NCBI GenBank assembly: GCA_030141605.1
Contig: JAQGDQ010000427.1
Coordinates: forward strand, 1-64,000
Direction: 5' to 3'
Origin: Tubiluchus corallicola
Taxonomy: Eukaryota > Priapulida > Priapulimorpha > Priapulimorphida > Tubiluchidae
DNA length: 64,000 nt
Shown: positions 47,248 to 59,099 of the stretch, piece by piece
How the letters are laid out: each line of letters opens with the position of its first letter
Numbering within the stretch: position 1 is the first letter of the stretch
Notes under the pieces: generated by a model
Told to the model about the DNA's origin: nothing
The model's input: only the letters and a program-made list of their open reading frames with translations
The model's database searches: none
Translations under genes and position numbers: made by a program

Positions 47248-48975
47248 AAGAAAGGGTAAACAGGCAGCAATGCGGGAAATGTGGGAAAATTTTAGCGCGG
47301 AATTTTAGCGCATTTTGCAAGAGGCTTTCTAGAAAAAAACCTTTGTTTCATGTTAATGGTCTAAGAAAGGGTAAACAGGCGGTATTGCAGGAAATGTGGG
47401 AAAATTTTAGCGCGATAGTTTAGCGCATTTTACACGAGGATTTCTAGAAAAAAACCTTTGTTTTATGTTAATGGTTTAAGAAAGGGTAAACAGGCGGTAT
47501 TGCAGGAAATGTGGGAAAATTTTAGCGCGAAATTTTAGCGCATTTTACACGAGGCTTTCTAGAAAAAAAACTTTGTTTCATGTTAATGGTTTAAGAAAGG
47601 GTAAACAGGCAGTATTGCGGGAAATGCGGGAAAATTTTAGCGCATTTTACGAGAGGCTTTCTAGAAAAAAACTTTGTTTCATGTTAATGGTTTAAGAAAG
47701 GGTACACAGGCAGTATTGCGGGAAATGTGGGAAAATTTTAGCGCGAAATTTTAGCGCATTTTACACGAGGATTTCTAGAAAAGACCTTCGTTTCATGTTA
47801 ATGGTTTAAGAAAGGGTAAACAGGCAGCAATGCGGGAAATGTGGGAAAATTTTAGCGCGAAATTTTAGCGCATTTTGCAAGAGGCTTGCTTTCTAGAAAA
47901 AAACCTTTGTTTCATGTTAATTGTTTAAGAAAGGGTAAACAGGCAGTATTGCGGAAAATGCGGGAAAATTTTAGCGCATTTTACAAGAGTCTTTCTAGAA
48001 AAAAACCTTTGTTTCATGTTAATGGTTTAAGAAAGGGTAAACAGGCAGTATTGCTGGAAATGTGGGAAAATTTTAGCGCATTTTGCAAGAGGCTTTCTAG
48101 AAAAAAACCTTTGTTTCATGTTAATCGTTTAAGAAAGGGTAAACAGGCGGTATTGCAGAAAATGTGGGAAAATTTTAGCGCGAAATTTTAGCGCATTTTA
48201 CACGAGGCCTTCTAGAAAAAAACCTTTGTTTCATGTTAATGGTTTAAGATAGGGTAAACAGGCAGTGTTGCGGGAAATGCGGAAAAAATTTTGCGCGAAA
48301 TTTTACACGAGACTTTCTAAAAAAGTCCTTTGCTTCATGTTAATGGTTTAAGAAAGGGTGAACAGTCAGTATTGCGGGAAATGCGGGAAAATTTTAGCGC
48401 ATTTTACACGAGGCTTTCTAGAAAAAAGCCTTTGTTTCATGTTAATGGTTAAGAAAAGGTAAACAGGCAGTATTGGAGGAAATGAGGGAAAATTTTAGCG
48501 CATTTTACGCGAGGATTTCTAGAAAAAAAGCCTTTTTCATGTTAATGGTTTAAGAAAGGGTAAACAGGCAGTATTACAGGAAATGCGGGAAAATTTTAGG
48601 GCATTTTACACAAGACTTTCTAGAAAAAAACCTCTGTTTCATGTTAATGGTTTAAGAAAGGGTAAATAGGCAGTATTTCAGGAAATGCGGGAAAATTTTA
48701 GCGCATTTTACACAAACCTTTCTAGAAAAAGACTTTGTTTCATGTTAATGGTTTAAGAAAGGTAGACAGGCAGTATTGCGGGAAATGCGGAAAAATTTTA
48801 GCGCATTTTACACGAGGATTCCTAGAAAAAAGCCTTTGTTTCATGTTAATGGTTTAAGAAAGGGTAAACAGGCAGTATTGCGGGAAATGCGGAAAATTTT
48901 AGCGCATTTTACACGAGGCTTTCTAGAAAAAATCCTTTGTTTCATGTTAATGGTTTAAAAAAGGGTAAACAGGCG
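47248..48975 (+). repeat. 102/115-bp satellite array S, inverted copy, about 16 units
   Basis: Reverse-oriented counterpart of 11514-13754 with the same two unit lengths. Units are more diverged than in the first array. E2F-like GCGGGAAA is kept in most units, while others read GTGGGAAA, GCAGGAAA or TCAGGAAA. Frames of the FHVNGLRKGKQAVL type appear where short units are adjacent. Confidence 0.92.
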
Positions 48976-49540
48976 GTAAAACCGTAAACATTTCAACAAA
49001 TTGTCTAATTATCATTGAAAATGCGTAAAAATCAGACCCAATTTTACAGAAACGCTGGGAAAAGTAAAATTAAACACAAAACTAAATATTTTTTTATTTT
49101 GGCTGGCGTGAAATATATTGGTTGGTTCATTGCCTGTTATTTAAATGTAATGACTAGAAACCACAGATCATTTCAGTTGTGGTTTTAGCTAAGCTGGTTT
49201 CTAAAGTAGTACAGCTTTCTCTTGCACCAAGTTTGTCAATCCAAAGTCTTACATTAACATGATCTTGTAATCAAATTTGCTTACATTTATGACACTGTTT
49301 ATAGATACTTGAAAATCGTTACCCATTGATTGTTGATTGTTAGGTCATACTTTCGATAATGAGGTAGTTGGATTAGTCTTGGCTTTATTGTGCTGATTCT
49401 GATTAAGTGGCTTACTCTGTTTATCTGGCACAATGTAAAGTAAATAACGAAGCAGTTCTCAAACGTTTGTGGTGCGCTAGATTCTAAAAGTTATTTAGCA
49501 ATTTTTGGCATTTGTCAGGCTAATTTGTATTCATTTAAAT
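48976..49540 (-). repeat. Inverted-repeat arm 2: counterpart of 10960-11513
   Basis: Same blocks in reverse order and orientation (for example TTTACAGAAACG, AGTCTTACATTAACATGATC). Non-coding. Confidence 0.6.
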
Positions 49541-49549
49541 AATTAATAG

Positions 49550-50280
49550 CGGATAAATCGCAACTGTTAATTTTGTACTAAAATCACTCTCATAAACTCG
49601 TGTTGGATTAATGTGTAGCCACTTTGTATAGTTTTAGTTCACACCGTTCTTTACTGTAACATTATCACCATTAATATCAATTCATTATCATTGTCATCAA
49701 CAACATCGTCAATATCGTTTTCTCGCATCTGTTTGCTTCGCTCCATTTAACGTCCTTTTTTAGTTGTTGTTTATGTCATTAATTTAGTCATTAATCCATG
49801 CTGAGCATAGCTCATAAGTTAATTTCTTCTGCTGCACTCATAGCACCACAATGCTCTGTTAATTAGTAATTGTATAACTTTTTTGCATTGTGCTAAATGG
49901 ATGAATAAATAAATTTAAATCTAGACAGCTCATGCTTCTGAAACTCGGTAATGTAATAAAAACCTCATTTAATAATAATAATTTCTGATTATTTTGACTC
50001 ATTTCGGTTCAGAATTTCTCATTTTGCTCGACTGTTTCTCACAAATTATTGAATTCACAAAGTAATTCACGTAAATACTGGCGATTACTTGAAACCACAG
50101 AAAACAATAATAATTTTACGTAAAAATGGCGTTTGCAGTCATCCATTATTCTTTCTGCGCCCTACATGTGGGCAACCTTCTCATCATAGGTACGACTATT
50201 AGACAAAGGCTGTACAGTCAGCAACGACTTACAGTTTTCCATTTTCAGAATTGAGCACGATGCTTTCTAACACAATTCAT
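49550..50280 (-). repeat. Dispersed repeat F, copy 3
   Basis: Inverted copy of 10500-10930. It is longer because about 280 bases (49660-49930) with TCATCAACAACATCGTC-type sequence are inserted. The 73-codon frame of copy 2 is not kept. Confidence 0.6.
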
Positions 50281-50815
50281 AACTATTTAGCTTAGAACAT
50301 TCTGGTTGGCGGCTATTATTGTTTAAACGCTTGTTAAACCACAGAAATTTTCCATTGTTTGTGAAACTCATTATATCCCCAAAAATATAATTTTTCATTT
50401 ATAAAGTGAACTACATATAATGCAAGTAATGAAACTACATCTAGAATGCATTAAGTAAGAAGCAGATATTTCATCCCAAGCCGAACAATCTTGAACTTAT
50501 TCGTTTGATTTTTTTATTAAAAAACGTATCGCAAAGATAAACAAGCAAACGTACAAAATGTACCAGTACTGGCATTATATAGCAAAATACTCCCAAAATA
50601 TTTTGTTCATTAAACAGATTTATAATCAATAATGCACGAACATTCCACATAGCGTGTATGGCTATTAATTTTGGCGAAGGTAATAGACTGACAAATATAT
50701 ACGTATTTACATACCAATAGGGCTATTCGCACTAATAATCAAATAGACGGCATTACACAATTTTACAAGCGAGAATTTCTGGAAATGGAGCCTGGAATTA
50801 ACTCCTAGTTGTTTG
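50281..50815 (-). repeat. Inverted-repeat arm 2: counterpart of 9950-10500
   Basis: Blocks such as GTACCAGTACTGGCA and ATAATGCACGAACATTCCAC match on the opposite strand. Non-coding. Confidence 0.5.
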
Positions 50816-51199
50816 TCAAAGTGGAGATAATAAACAAAGAAGTACTAAACATCTCTCTGAAACCTCCACTAAGTGCTTCACGAATGTATTTCTGTACGTG
50901 GTGGTTCGGTCAAGTTTCACTAAAAAACAACCAGGTAAAAGATTCCCATTTTGGCATCCTGTACCCGATTTCTCCACAAATTTCCTGAAATCTATTAGGC
51001 AGCATTTGCGTAACAGGTTTACTGCCATGTCAGGCAAAATACAAACAAAGAAACAGACAAACAAACCAACAACCCGTGTTGAAGCATAACTTCCTTGACA
51101 GAGGTAAAAAATAGTAACTGAAAAATTATCCCCTTTAACCCAAAGTTTTAGTAAGTCGCCGTTTTCATTTATTCCTGTGCCATTTTTGTTTTGTGCCAT
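50816..51199 (-). CDS. Hypothetical ORF, counterpart of 9598-9888
   Basis: A 127-codon frame starting MAQNKNGTGINENGDLLKL and continuing into FYLCQGSYAST ... LLRKCCLIDFRKFVEKSG. It stays open where the first copy is open, with about a dozen substitutions and no frameshift in the shared part. The opposite strand is also open at 50898-51089. No family recognised. If real, the 5' part missing from the plus copy's frame suggests the start lies at the MAQ methionine. Confidence 0.25.
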   Translation of the reverse strand: MAQNKNGTGINENGDLLKLWVKGDNFSVTIFYLCQGSYASTRVVGLFVCFFVCILPDMAVNLLRKCCLIDFRKFVEKSGTGCQNGNLLPGCFLVKLDRTTTYRNTFVKHLVEVSERCLVLLCLLSPL

Positions 51200-51225
51200 T
51201 TATACTTATGCCACTTTTTCCTGTG

Positions 51226-51228
<3 letters not shown>

Positions 51229-51261
<33 letters not shown>
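51229..51261. repeat. (AT)n microsatellite
   Basis: About 33 bases of AT, at the place of TATATATAGG in the other arm (9503-9511). Confidence 0.9.
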
Positions 51262-51264
<3 letters not shown>

Positions 51265-51379
51265 AACAGCAAAACCTCAAGTCCTGTATGTAAAAATGCA
51301 ACATAGAAACATATGGTGGTAATACCGGTGAGGCAATCGTTTCATTTGTAGATGCCAATACAGATTCCTGCTGAATTTT

Positions 51380-51555
51380 CTAAATGATCTGTGGCCGCCT
51401 GATGTCGTTTTCATATTCAACTCGTTTTCTTTTCCTGTTTTGTCTGTTTTCATACGTTTCTGATTTCTGCTCCTGGAGTCGTTTCTTGGGAGATTTGACG
51501 TGGCAGAAAACAGAGGGTGCATAATCTGGAGAAAGAGGATTGTCACTCTTCTTAC
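51380..51555 (-). pseudogene. Duplicated second exon of the THAP gene, exon 1 missing
   Basis: Same length (176 nt), acceptor (TTCTTTCACAG) and phase as exon 2 at 9087-9262. It is open to a stop, with the SPLSPDYAPSVF box and the basic tail kept, and few substitutions. The sequence that should hold exon 1 is gone: the similarity jumps from the 7.69-kb to the 6.64-kb position, then to the 15.1-kb tail. It is an orphan exon unless spliced from elsewhere. Confidence 0.75.
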
Positions 51556-51984
51556 CTGTGAAAGAACAAACTAAAATAGAGTTTAATTTGTAGTTTAGTT
51601 GTGTTACATCTATAATAATGTGGGCCTGCCATTTGAATTTAACATTAAACATAATCATTTTGAGATTGAAAACTAGTGTACTAAAGTTAGAGATACACAA
51701 AATGAATGCCAAGTTTTTGCTGTTACAACTATTTAACTATAAAATAAATAACCAAAGCAGACTGGCTTATTTCTAGCATTGCAAATTGTAATTAACGTTA
51801 ATGGAGAAAGAAGTTCTGCTTAACTGAATTTATTTAAAGGTCCTATGACAGTATTTTTATGCTACTTTCTTTTATAGGGCAGGCGGATTTACATATTTCT
51901 TAACTTTTAAGGCAGTTCTGATGCGTACTTTTATGTGATATTGCTACTTAATTGCGCGCCGTAGGCCCTGCAGACAATATTACG
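51556..51984 (-). repeat. Inverted-repeat arm 2: counterpart of 8660-9086
   Basis: Intron-end sequence of the THAP gene in reverse, including TTTAACATTAAACATAATC and CCTATAAAAG-like blocks. No gene. Confidence 0.6.
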
Positions 51985-52290
51985 TGCCATGACACTCAAT
52001 ACTGTGACATCACGTCAGGTTGAGCTTACTGAGAGCTAGTATCAGTAGACAACCAGCCTGCCATGACATTCAATGCTATGACATCGCGTCAGGTAGAGCT
52101 CACTGAGAGGTACTACAGTAAACAACCTGCCTGCCATGACACTCAATGCAATGACGTCACGTCAGGTGGAGCTTACTGAGAGTTAGTGCAGTAGAGAACC
52201 TGCTCGCCATGACACTCAATGCTATAAAATCACGTCAGGTAGAGCTTACTGAGAGCTAGTACAGTAGACAACTGGCGGCCACAGCAGGCA
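51985..52290 (-). repeat. 73-bp satellite array, inverted copy, 4 units
   Basis: Four units with TCACGTCAGG and CTGAGAG blocks, more diverged from one another than the twelve units at 7780-8655. This is compatible with the other array having expanded later. Confidence 0.85.
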
Positions 52291-52440
52291 GAGTACTATG
52301 AACAGAGCGGTTATTGCCGAGTAATGATTTATCTATTAATTCCTTGCGGCATTCCTTACAGTTGTTCCTTACGGCACGTGACTTCCGCTTGCTTTACTCC
52401 ACTTTACAAAGCAGATTTGGTTACGAGTGCAACAAATTAC
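52291..52440 (-). repeat. Arm 2 left boundary with deletion relative to arm 1
   Basis: 52310-52345 matches 7690-7740, and 52360-52400 matches 6640-6680. The 1-kb segment between those in arm 1 is absent. Confidence 0.5.
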
Positions 52441-53942
52441 AGATCTAGTGAGTTTGGTGTCCATAGCTTGCTAGGCTTATGAGTCTTTAAGTATTAAATT
52501 TGCGGAGAATATGCAATAATAACTCAATAGAAAACAGTAAGATTTTGCTAAGCTGTTTCTCAATAAATAAATAACTGGATGAAAAACAGAAAAATCTTAA
52601 TTACAGGTGTTAATCTAGAACCAGGGGACAGGCTTCACAGCAACCATTACTGGAAAGTAGGTAGAGGGTAAGCAGGCCAGTCGCGAGCAGAACATTTAAA
52701 AAACTCGTACTAGATGGCAGCAGCTTGCAACAACTACACAAATAGCAACTCCGACTGTTACAAACGGCAAGCGATCATACATGTGCGAAACCACTACACT
52801 TGTAGACGTTAATTTATAAGATTAATCAAGGTAAATTGGCAGATCCAACTTACGGTTTTCTTTTAATCTAAGTAAATAATCCATCAGGATGGTTTCTTCT
52901 TGTCATGAATCTTGTTTTTTCATGAGGAATCAGTAAAAGTTCATTCAAACCGAATCATAAAATGATATCCAACTCTAGAATAAATATCAACGTGTATCAT
53001 TACATCAGTTGAATTAAATCTGATGAATAAATAACTGCTTAATGCAGAAGTCAAGTATCAACTGAAAAACTGGTCAAAAAAGAAGTTCGCAGCTTTAGCA
53101 AGTATCAGTTCATCATTCACATTTTGTTTGAAAAAGTAGTATTGATTGGATAGATTACTGTATAAGCTCACTATAATTACCCCCTTCTGGACTTTAACAA
53201 AATTCACAACATATTCGGCTACTCGCGAAAATGCGCGAAAATTATGAGACGAACTCGTGGCTCCCTCTTGCGGTAAACTTTCACGAGACCACTTCTGGCT
53301 GCGATCAGTGTAACAAATGCAGCTTCCGATACTCGCAAGAATACGCGAAAATGATGAAACTAAACTCATGGCTCCCTCTTGCGATAAAAATTGGAATGAT
53401 CACTAAGATCAGTGTAACAAATGTAACTTCTAGTGCGAGAACCACTTCACCTGGAAAAGGTAATATCGCAAAAACATTTTCACTACAAAAAAGATATTGT
53501 TGCGTAATTTTGCTAATTATGTTAATATTTGCTTAGGATCAGTTGGAAATTGTGCTATGGTTTCATCATTCTCATGTATTGATGAAATAAATTTATTAGT
53601 ATTACTATTACTGTGACACGTGAAATGCTTATTAAATATTACTACGTCAGGAAAAAATAAAAATGCACAAAATTACCGTCCCTACTACGTATTTGAGTCG
53701 TTCCAACGTATGATACAGGATCAATGTCTTTTTTGTTCTCTTTACGTTTTTGCTCAATAAACTGTCTATTATAAGTATGAACCTATTAGGATTATTGTTG
53801 CTTGATACGTTTTCGTAAAAAATACATTAAAGTCGACTTTCCAAAACTAAATTCTATGTTCGCGCTGATACAGATTTTTTTGTCCCCACGTTTTTACAAC
53901 CGCAAAACTTGCTTCCGCAAAAATACTCATTACATTGTCATT
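52441..53942 (-). repeat. Tail segment of the large repeated element, copy 2
   Basis: Reverse counterpart of 13755-15145. A local tandem duplication of about 110 bases (53220-53330 and 53331-53440, GGCTCCCTCTTGCG in both) is present in this copy only. The overlapping frames at 53058-53536 arise from it. Confidence 0.65.
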
Positions 53943-54470
53943 TGCGGTATTGCGGGAAATGCGGGAAATGCGGGAAAATTTTAGCGCGAAATTTTAGCGC
54001 ATTTTACACGAGGCTTTCTAGGAAAAAGCCTTTATTTCATGTAAATGGTTTAAGAAAGGGGACACAGGCAGTACTGCGGAAAATGCTGTTAAAAATTAAA
54101 TCTAAGCCTTGGTCAACAAACAGAGACATATTCAGAGTAACACATTTACCTTTTGTTTTAACGCAGGTGAATTACATTAATTTAATTAGAACTTCAGTGA
54201 ATTTTTAATCAAGTTTCAATAATAAATCAGATGAGTCAGATACGTGTGATTAACACCGTCCTTTGTTTCTTCTCAAGCTTTCAACTCACTGATTGAGATT
54301 TCATAAATATTTAATTGATGAATCACGCCTTCTGTTCTGTTACCTCAAAACACTAAGCTTATTTCTTCCTTTATGTTCATTCAATCTGCCATCTGATATA
54401 ATACTTTACTTTTTGTTTACTTTCTTCTTAATGCGTTGTTGAGCCACCGTAATCATAACGGTTGTGGTAT
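53943..54470 (+). repeat. Satellite S unit and flank, duplicated at 62505-63040
   Basis: One full S unit, then AAATGCTGTTAAAAATTA and a block with AAGCCTTGGTCAACAAACAG that is shared only with 62640-62900. Non-coding. Confidence 0.65.
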
Positions 54471-54484
54471 TATAATACAATAAT

Positions 54485-54724
<240 letters not shown>

Positions 54725-55369
54725 TCAAAATTAAATTAAATTAAATTAAATCATTTTTTAAATTAATTATAACAATTTAGATTTTGCTTCAAGGTCTATA
54801 GGTTTGGATCAAGTATACTGAAAGGTGTCAATGTCATTTCATTTTTAATATAAGTGTAACTATAATTCATCTGATGCTAATATGCGACTAAATTTGCATT
54901 AAGATTACCAAATTTGGCAGTTTGATGTCTCTGGAATGATAGAATGGTGCAAAGGTGTGAATTATAATGCACTTGTATTGATTGATAACGCTCTATTCAA
55001 ATAGGCAAGTTTGGCATCTGAACATCAGGTGTAAGACAAAATGCGAAGGTGTTAAATGATTCATCTGATTTATAATGTTTAATTAAATGTGCCTAAAGAT
55101 TTGAACATCTGTTAGAAGAGTTACAATATGCACACCAGTGATTGAATCGATTGATAATGTCTGATTTCATAATATAAATGAAAGTTCAAAACTGCAGAAA
55201 GACTTTGAGCTGATATTTAAAAAATGTGGTCTGCATCTTAATATAAGACTAGCTATTTGCAAGCCTAGAACATAATTTTGGTGTCTAGACAAACATATAT
55301 AAATCATTTCTATAACTTATATAAGTCTTATTGTTATAATGATGAAGATAATATTGCTAAAGGGGCACC
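54725..55369 (-). repeat. Family X, copy 5, spacer part (minus)
   Basis: 54725-55000 matches 63200-63490. 55020-55340 matches the X spacer, with the E-box array reduced to a remnant. Confidence 0.6.
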
Positions 55370-55687
55370 TGTTGTCGGGTCTGGTATAGCGCCCTCTGTA
55401 CGCCCTGCTTCCACGTTAGCAACGACTCACTCCTTCCTTGTAGATCCAGAAGTCTTGTTTGGGCCTACGCGTGGTGTGAGAAGCCAGCTGACTTGGAATG
55501 CCAGTACGAAAGCGTGTGGAGGTCACTACAACCTTGGATTTCTGACACAGGTGCTTCTTGGCCTAGTATATATGTGTGCTGTTTCTTACATAAGTTAGTT
55601 GTTTTGTGTATTTTGTTCCCCCTTTTTTGTTATTAGTGCTGGAAATAAAACTTGTTACAGAGTCATTATAAAGTTCTATTATGTGAC
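55370..55687 (+). mobile_element. LTR-like module, copy 4
   Basis: TGTTGTCGGG start and TTCTATTATGTGAC end. AATAAA is intact at about 55644. The TATA box is mutated to TACGAAA. Flanks on both sides match other copies. Confidence 0.45.
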
Positions 55688-56360
55688 GTTTGTGTGTGCT
55701 AGATGACTTGTTACAAAACGTATATGCAGTTAGCTTATAAATAATTGTTTAATAATTACGATAACATTTGTAATTAAGAGATATTCATTATTTAAGTAAT
55801 TAATTACACTAAAGAACAACTATACAAAATGGCTCATCATAATGCGGAATTTAAAGGCCGCCATGCTATCCTGGAATTCAAACCTCTGACTGACACCTCT
55901 CTCCTCCCTTGCTCGATTTTTTTTACTAAAGTCTTTGACAGTTGAATAAGAGAGATGATTTAAAGGAGGAATATCACGAAAATAAAGTTAAATTTATTTT
56001 ATAACTGAATTACCGGACAGTAATTTGGCGTAAAAAGGTTTGCGCTGCGTTGCTTAATTAATTAGTAATTAGCTTATTTGTATCGGCGGGAAAAACCATG
56101 GAGCGCTGTTTGCGCATCTACCGGCACGCAGCTCAGTTACGTCACAATCAGTATGGCGGTAGCGCGATACATTACAAATTAAAATGGCGGTGTTGTTGAA
56201 CACATACTGTATACTATCATTTAATAGGGCGCCATGCTCTAAATTTAGCGCATTACGCATGGCTTCTTCAGGTCTGCTTATTCATTACCTATTTGGCTTC
56301 TGCTAAATACTTAATTAATGCATAATGTTCTATACTGTAGGCTCTGCCTATATTAAAAGT
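55688..56360 (-). repeat. Family X outer part with module RA copy 5 (55930-56250)
   Basis: Reverse counterpart of 660-1220. It carries GCGGGAAAAACC, TTACGTCACAATCAGTATGGCGG and GGGCGCCATGCTCTAAATTTAGC. It is the most complete RA copy, and its outer flank extends to the AGACCTGAAGAAGCCAT block also present near 2810. Confidence 0.65.
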
Positions 56361-56389
56361 TTTAATAAAATTGTTGTTTAACTATAAAT

Positions 56390-56660
56390 GATTTTAGGTG
56401 CCTGTAATAATTACTGACTTTAATTGTGCATTAACTTTTTCTCCATGTTAGCTGAAACACGTGTAGGTAAAGCTAAGGCCCATTTCACACTGGGAGCGCT
56501 AAGGAAATATGGAATTGGTGTCAGGAAATTAGAAAATTTTCAGAGCATTTTCGAGCACATTCGCGAAAACCCAAGCAGCAAGAAAGTTCATTTCACACAG
56601 AAACCGTGTGATTTTGACGCGCGTCCAGCGGTCAAATTACTTGCAATTTTAGTGAATTAG
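56390..56660 (+). repeat. Dispersed repeat G, copy 3 (fragment)
   Basis: AAGGCCCATTTCACACTGGG and the following GCGCTAAG block match 27372-27500. A 78-codon frame across it is not conserved in the other copy. Confidence 0.5.
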
Positions 56661-57355
56661 CAAAAGAAGAGAGCAGCATTGTATATTGAGAGGAGGCAGG
56701 TGAGAGACTATCGGGAGAAATTCTACAGTTACGTTACAACCATAGGACACTTTCATGAGTTATTTGTTTTCCTGCAAGACTCGATTATAAGCAAAAAATA
56801 AACTTTAAAGCATGAGATTTGGAGTTCAAGTATTCATATTATATAAATCTTTACCGCATAAGTTATGCATATTACTGGCTTCAGTCAGCAGATGAGTGTG
56901 TTGGTAAATCTTTCCAGTAGACCTAACCAGATCTTATTTTAAGCTGAAGTAATTCTTAACGCAGATTTTTTAAAGCACCTGTCTTTTTAACGAAATTCTG
57001 GCTCATTCTTGCAAACTATTGTGATTCATCCACGTCTGAGAACGCTTGACCTTGAGGCAGTGTCACATTACACAGTACTCTTAGCTATAATTGTTGCTCA
57101 CAATAGGCAAGGTGGAGTGGATGCTTTTAGTACAGAGAAATTGCACGTTTGGTAATAAATTTATAATTATAATAATCAATTTTCTAATATGCATAATGAA
57201 ACTTTTAATCTATTTTCAGACTGCATAACTGATGTTGGATGCCTCAATAAATCTTATGATACGTTACAAATTATTCATAACTGGCTCAGTAAATAGCTAC
57301 TCCCCTCTGATAATGCAGTAAATTTAACTCGTCACTGTATGTGCTATAGAAACCA
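56661..57355. other. Spacer without recognised feature
   Basis: No gene, repeat or RNA feature recognised. Confidence 0.4.
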
Positions 57356-57359
57356 GACA

Positions 57360-57955
57360 GAGACACTCATAAATGAAAGTGTAGCATCACATTGTATGAG
57401 GCAGGAGGGAAATAATAGTTTTACAATTTTAGGATAGTGGTAACGTTTGCGATAGCTTGCAATTGAAACTTTAAGCTTGTACATTTTATATACCACAAAT
57501 CATTTTTAATTTTTGAATGTTATTTTCCAGCTGTCCAATGCAGGTCTGCCACTGTTGAACCGAAGTGAAAAAGCTGTGGTGAATTTCGCCAAAGTATACG
57601 TTTTGAATGCGAGTTTTTTTAGACTAACAGTGGTTAGACTTTTGCTTTTAAAGTGCCGATTAAAAGCAAATACATAATGCTAAAGTATGTAGATTGGGTA
57701 AAATTATTTAACTTAAAAATGAACTGAAATAAAAGCTCACTTGTGAAAATTTTTCCTAAATTGAACACAAAAATTTTAACTAAATTTGAAGAGCAACAAA
57801 TGGCCTTATATATAATAATTGAAACAGTCTGTGTAATTTGATAGCGCACATGCAAGCCGCCATAATTATGACCATGGAAGCTTTATGCGCAGATCACGTG
57901 TCATTCTCGCTCAATCGACGCTCACGCCAAAGCCGCGAAACATGGCGGCTTTACG
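57360..57955 (+). repeat. Dispersed repeat C, copy 2
   Basis: Direct counterpart of 37480-38250 lacking its internal tandem duplication. It ends in the conserved GCGAAACATGGCGGC. Confidence 0.65.
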
Positions 57956-58271
57956 GAAGTGTTCTCTTTCGAAAATTGAAACAAAAATGCCAGTTAGCCT
58001 ATTTAATTTATACCTTTTTTCTTTAAAAAGTAAAGTGCATTCTTTGTGTAATAATAAGTTAAGAAAACCTCGGTATCTGTTTGAGTTGTGTAGGATATTG
58101 TTGGGATTGTACACGTTTAGAAAACTATTTTCACCAGTTTTACCTTTCTTTGATAAAGACGGTTTTACTGTAGGCGAAAAACTCTTGGAATTTTGTTACG
58201 TTAATATTCTTCATAAATTCCTGTGGATTTCTTTTTATCTTTGTACAGAAATTTCCTTGTTTTTAGTATGA
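57939..58271 (+). CDS. Hypothetical ORF starting at the end of repeat C
   Basis: An open frame from ATGGCGGCT (good Kozak context, A at -3) giving about 110 aa: MAALRKCSLSKIETKMPVSL onward, with hydrophobic segments and basic residues. The same ATGGCGGC is conserved at the end of the other repeat C copy, but the frame after it is not. I recognise no family. It may be a first exon or chance. Confidence 0.2.
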   Translation, partial: NMAALRKCSLSKIETKMPVSLFNLYLFSLKSKVHSLCNNKLRKPRYLFELCRILLGLYTFRKLFSPVLPFFDKDGFTVGEKLLEFCYVNILHKFLWISFYLCTEISLFLV

Positions 58272-58559
58272 CTGCCAATAATTAGCTTTGTCCTAAATTT
58301 AAAACGTTCTATTTAGCACAAGAGATATTTGTAAGAGAGGAAGCATCAGATGCAGCGGTGGTTGTGTGGGAGTTTGCCACCGCAGGAATCCGCAAAGAAA
58401 GCCTGTACAGCCCCATTTTGATCATCTATTCTTACCTTTTTACTGCTGAAATTTCAATATGTTATCTAATGCAATATTAGAGGTTGATTTGATAGGCTAT
58501 CAAACACTGTGATATAAAAAAATAAATATTGTTCGTTTTATACACACTGACAAAAATGA

Positions 58560-58581
58560 TATTTATAATAATAGTAGTAAT

Positions 58582-58617
<36 letters not shown>

Positions 58618-59085
58618 TTATTTATCATCCTTACAACCAAAAGAAAGATAAAAAATATAAAAAATTTAAAAGAATGAGCAACGTAGAACATATAGCAACA
58701 AGCGTTATTAGACTGTTACAAGGTACAAGAACGAAATAAATTAAAATGAGCATAAATATGAGTTTGGAAGTTAAATAAACCACATAAACTTAAACTGTTC
58801 TTGAATCTGTTTGTTCTGCATCTAGGTAAGAGGTATTTCAAATTTAGGCGATTGCTGTACCTATGAGTATGGGCACCTGGCAATAGAGTGTGGATTTTGT
58901 TATTAAGATTTTGAATTGATAAGAAAAACTTTTTGCAACAATTTTGGCGACAGTTAAATAAAAGTTAAAGATCAGAGTAGAGCCAATCTGCCTAGTTTTC
59001 ATTTGAAAAAATTATTTTAAATGAACGTTTTTGAACTGTTTCTAACAAATCAGAGATGAGTGTCATTCCATACAAGCGCATACCC
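58560..59085 (-). mobile_element. LINE 3' terminal fragment with (ATT)n tail
   Basis: On the minus strand a frame reads HSHRYSNRLNLKYLLPRCRTNRFKNSLSLCGLFNF, here cited by its ends only: HSHRYSNRLN and SLSLCGLFNF. This resembles the extreme C-terminus of CR1/L2-like reverse transcriptases (the H-x-TR...NS...G...WN motif). It is followed by a short UTR and ATAAATTTATTATTATT, the microsatellite tail usual for these elements. Confidence 0.55.
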
Positions 59086-59099
59086 CTTTATTTTGTATA

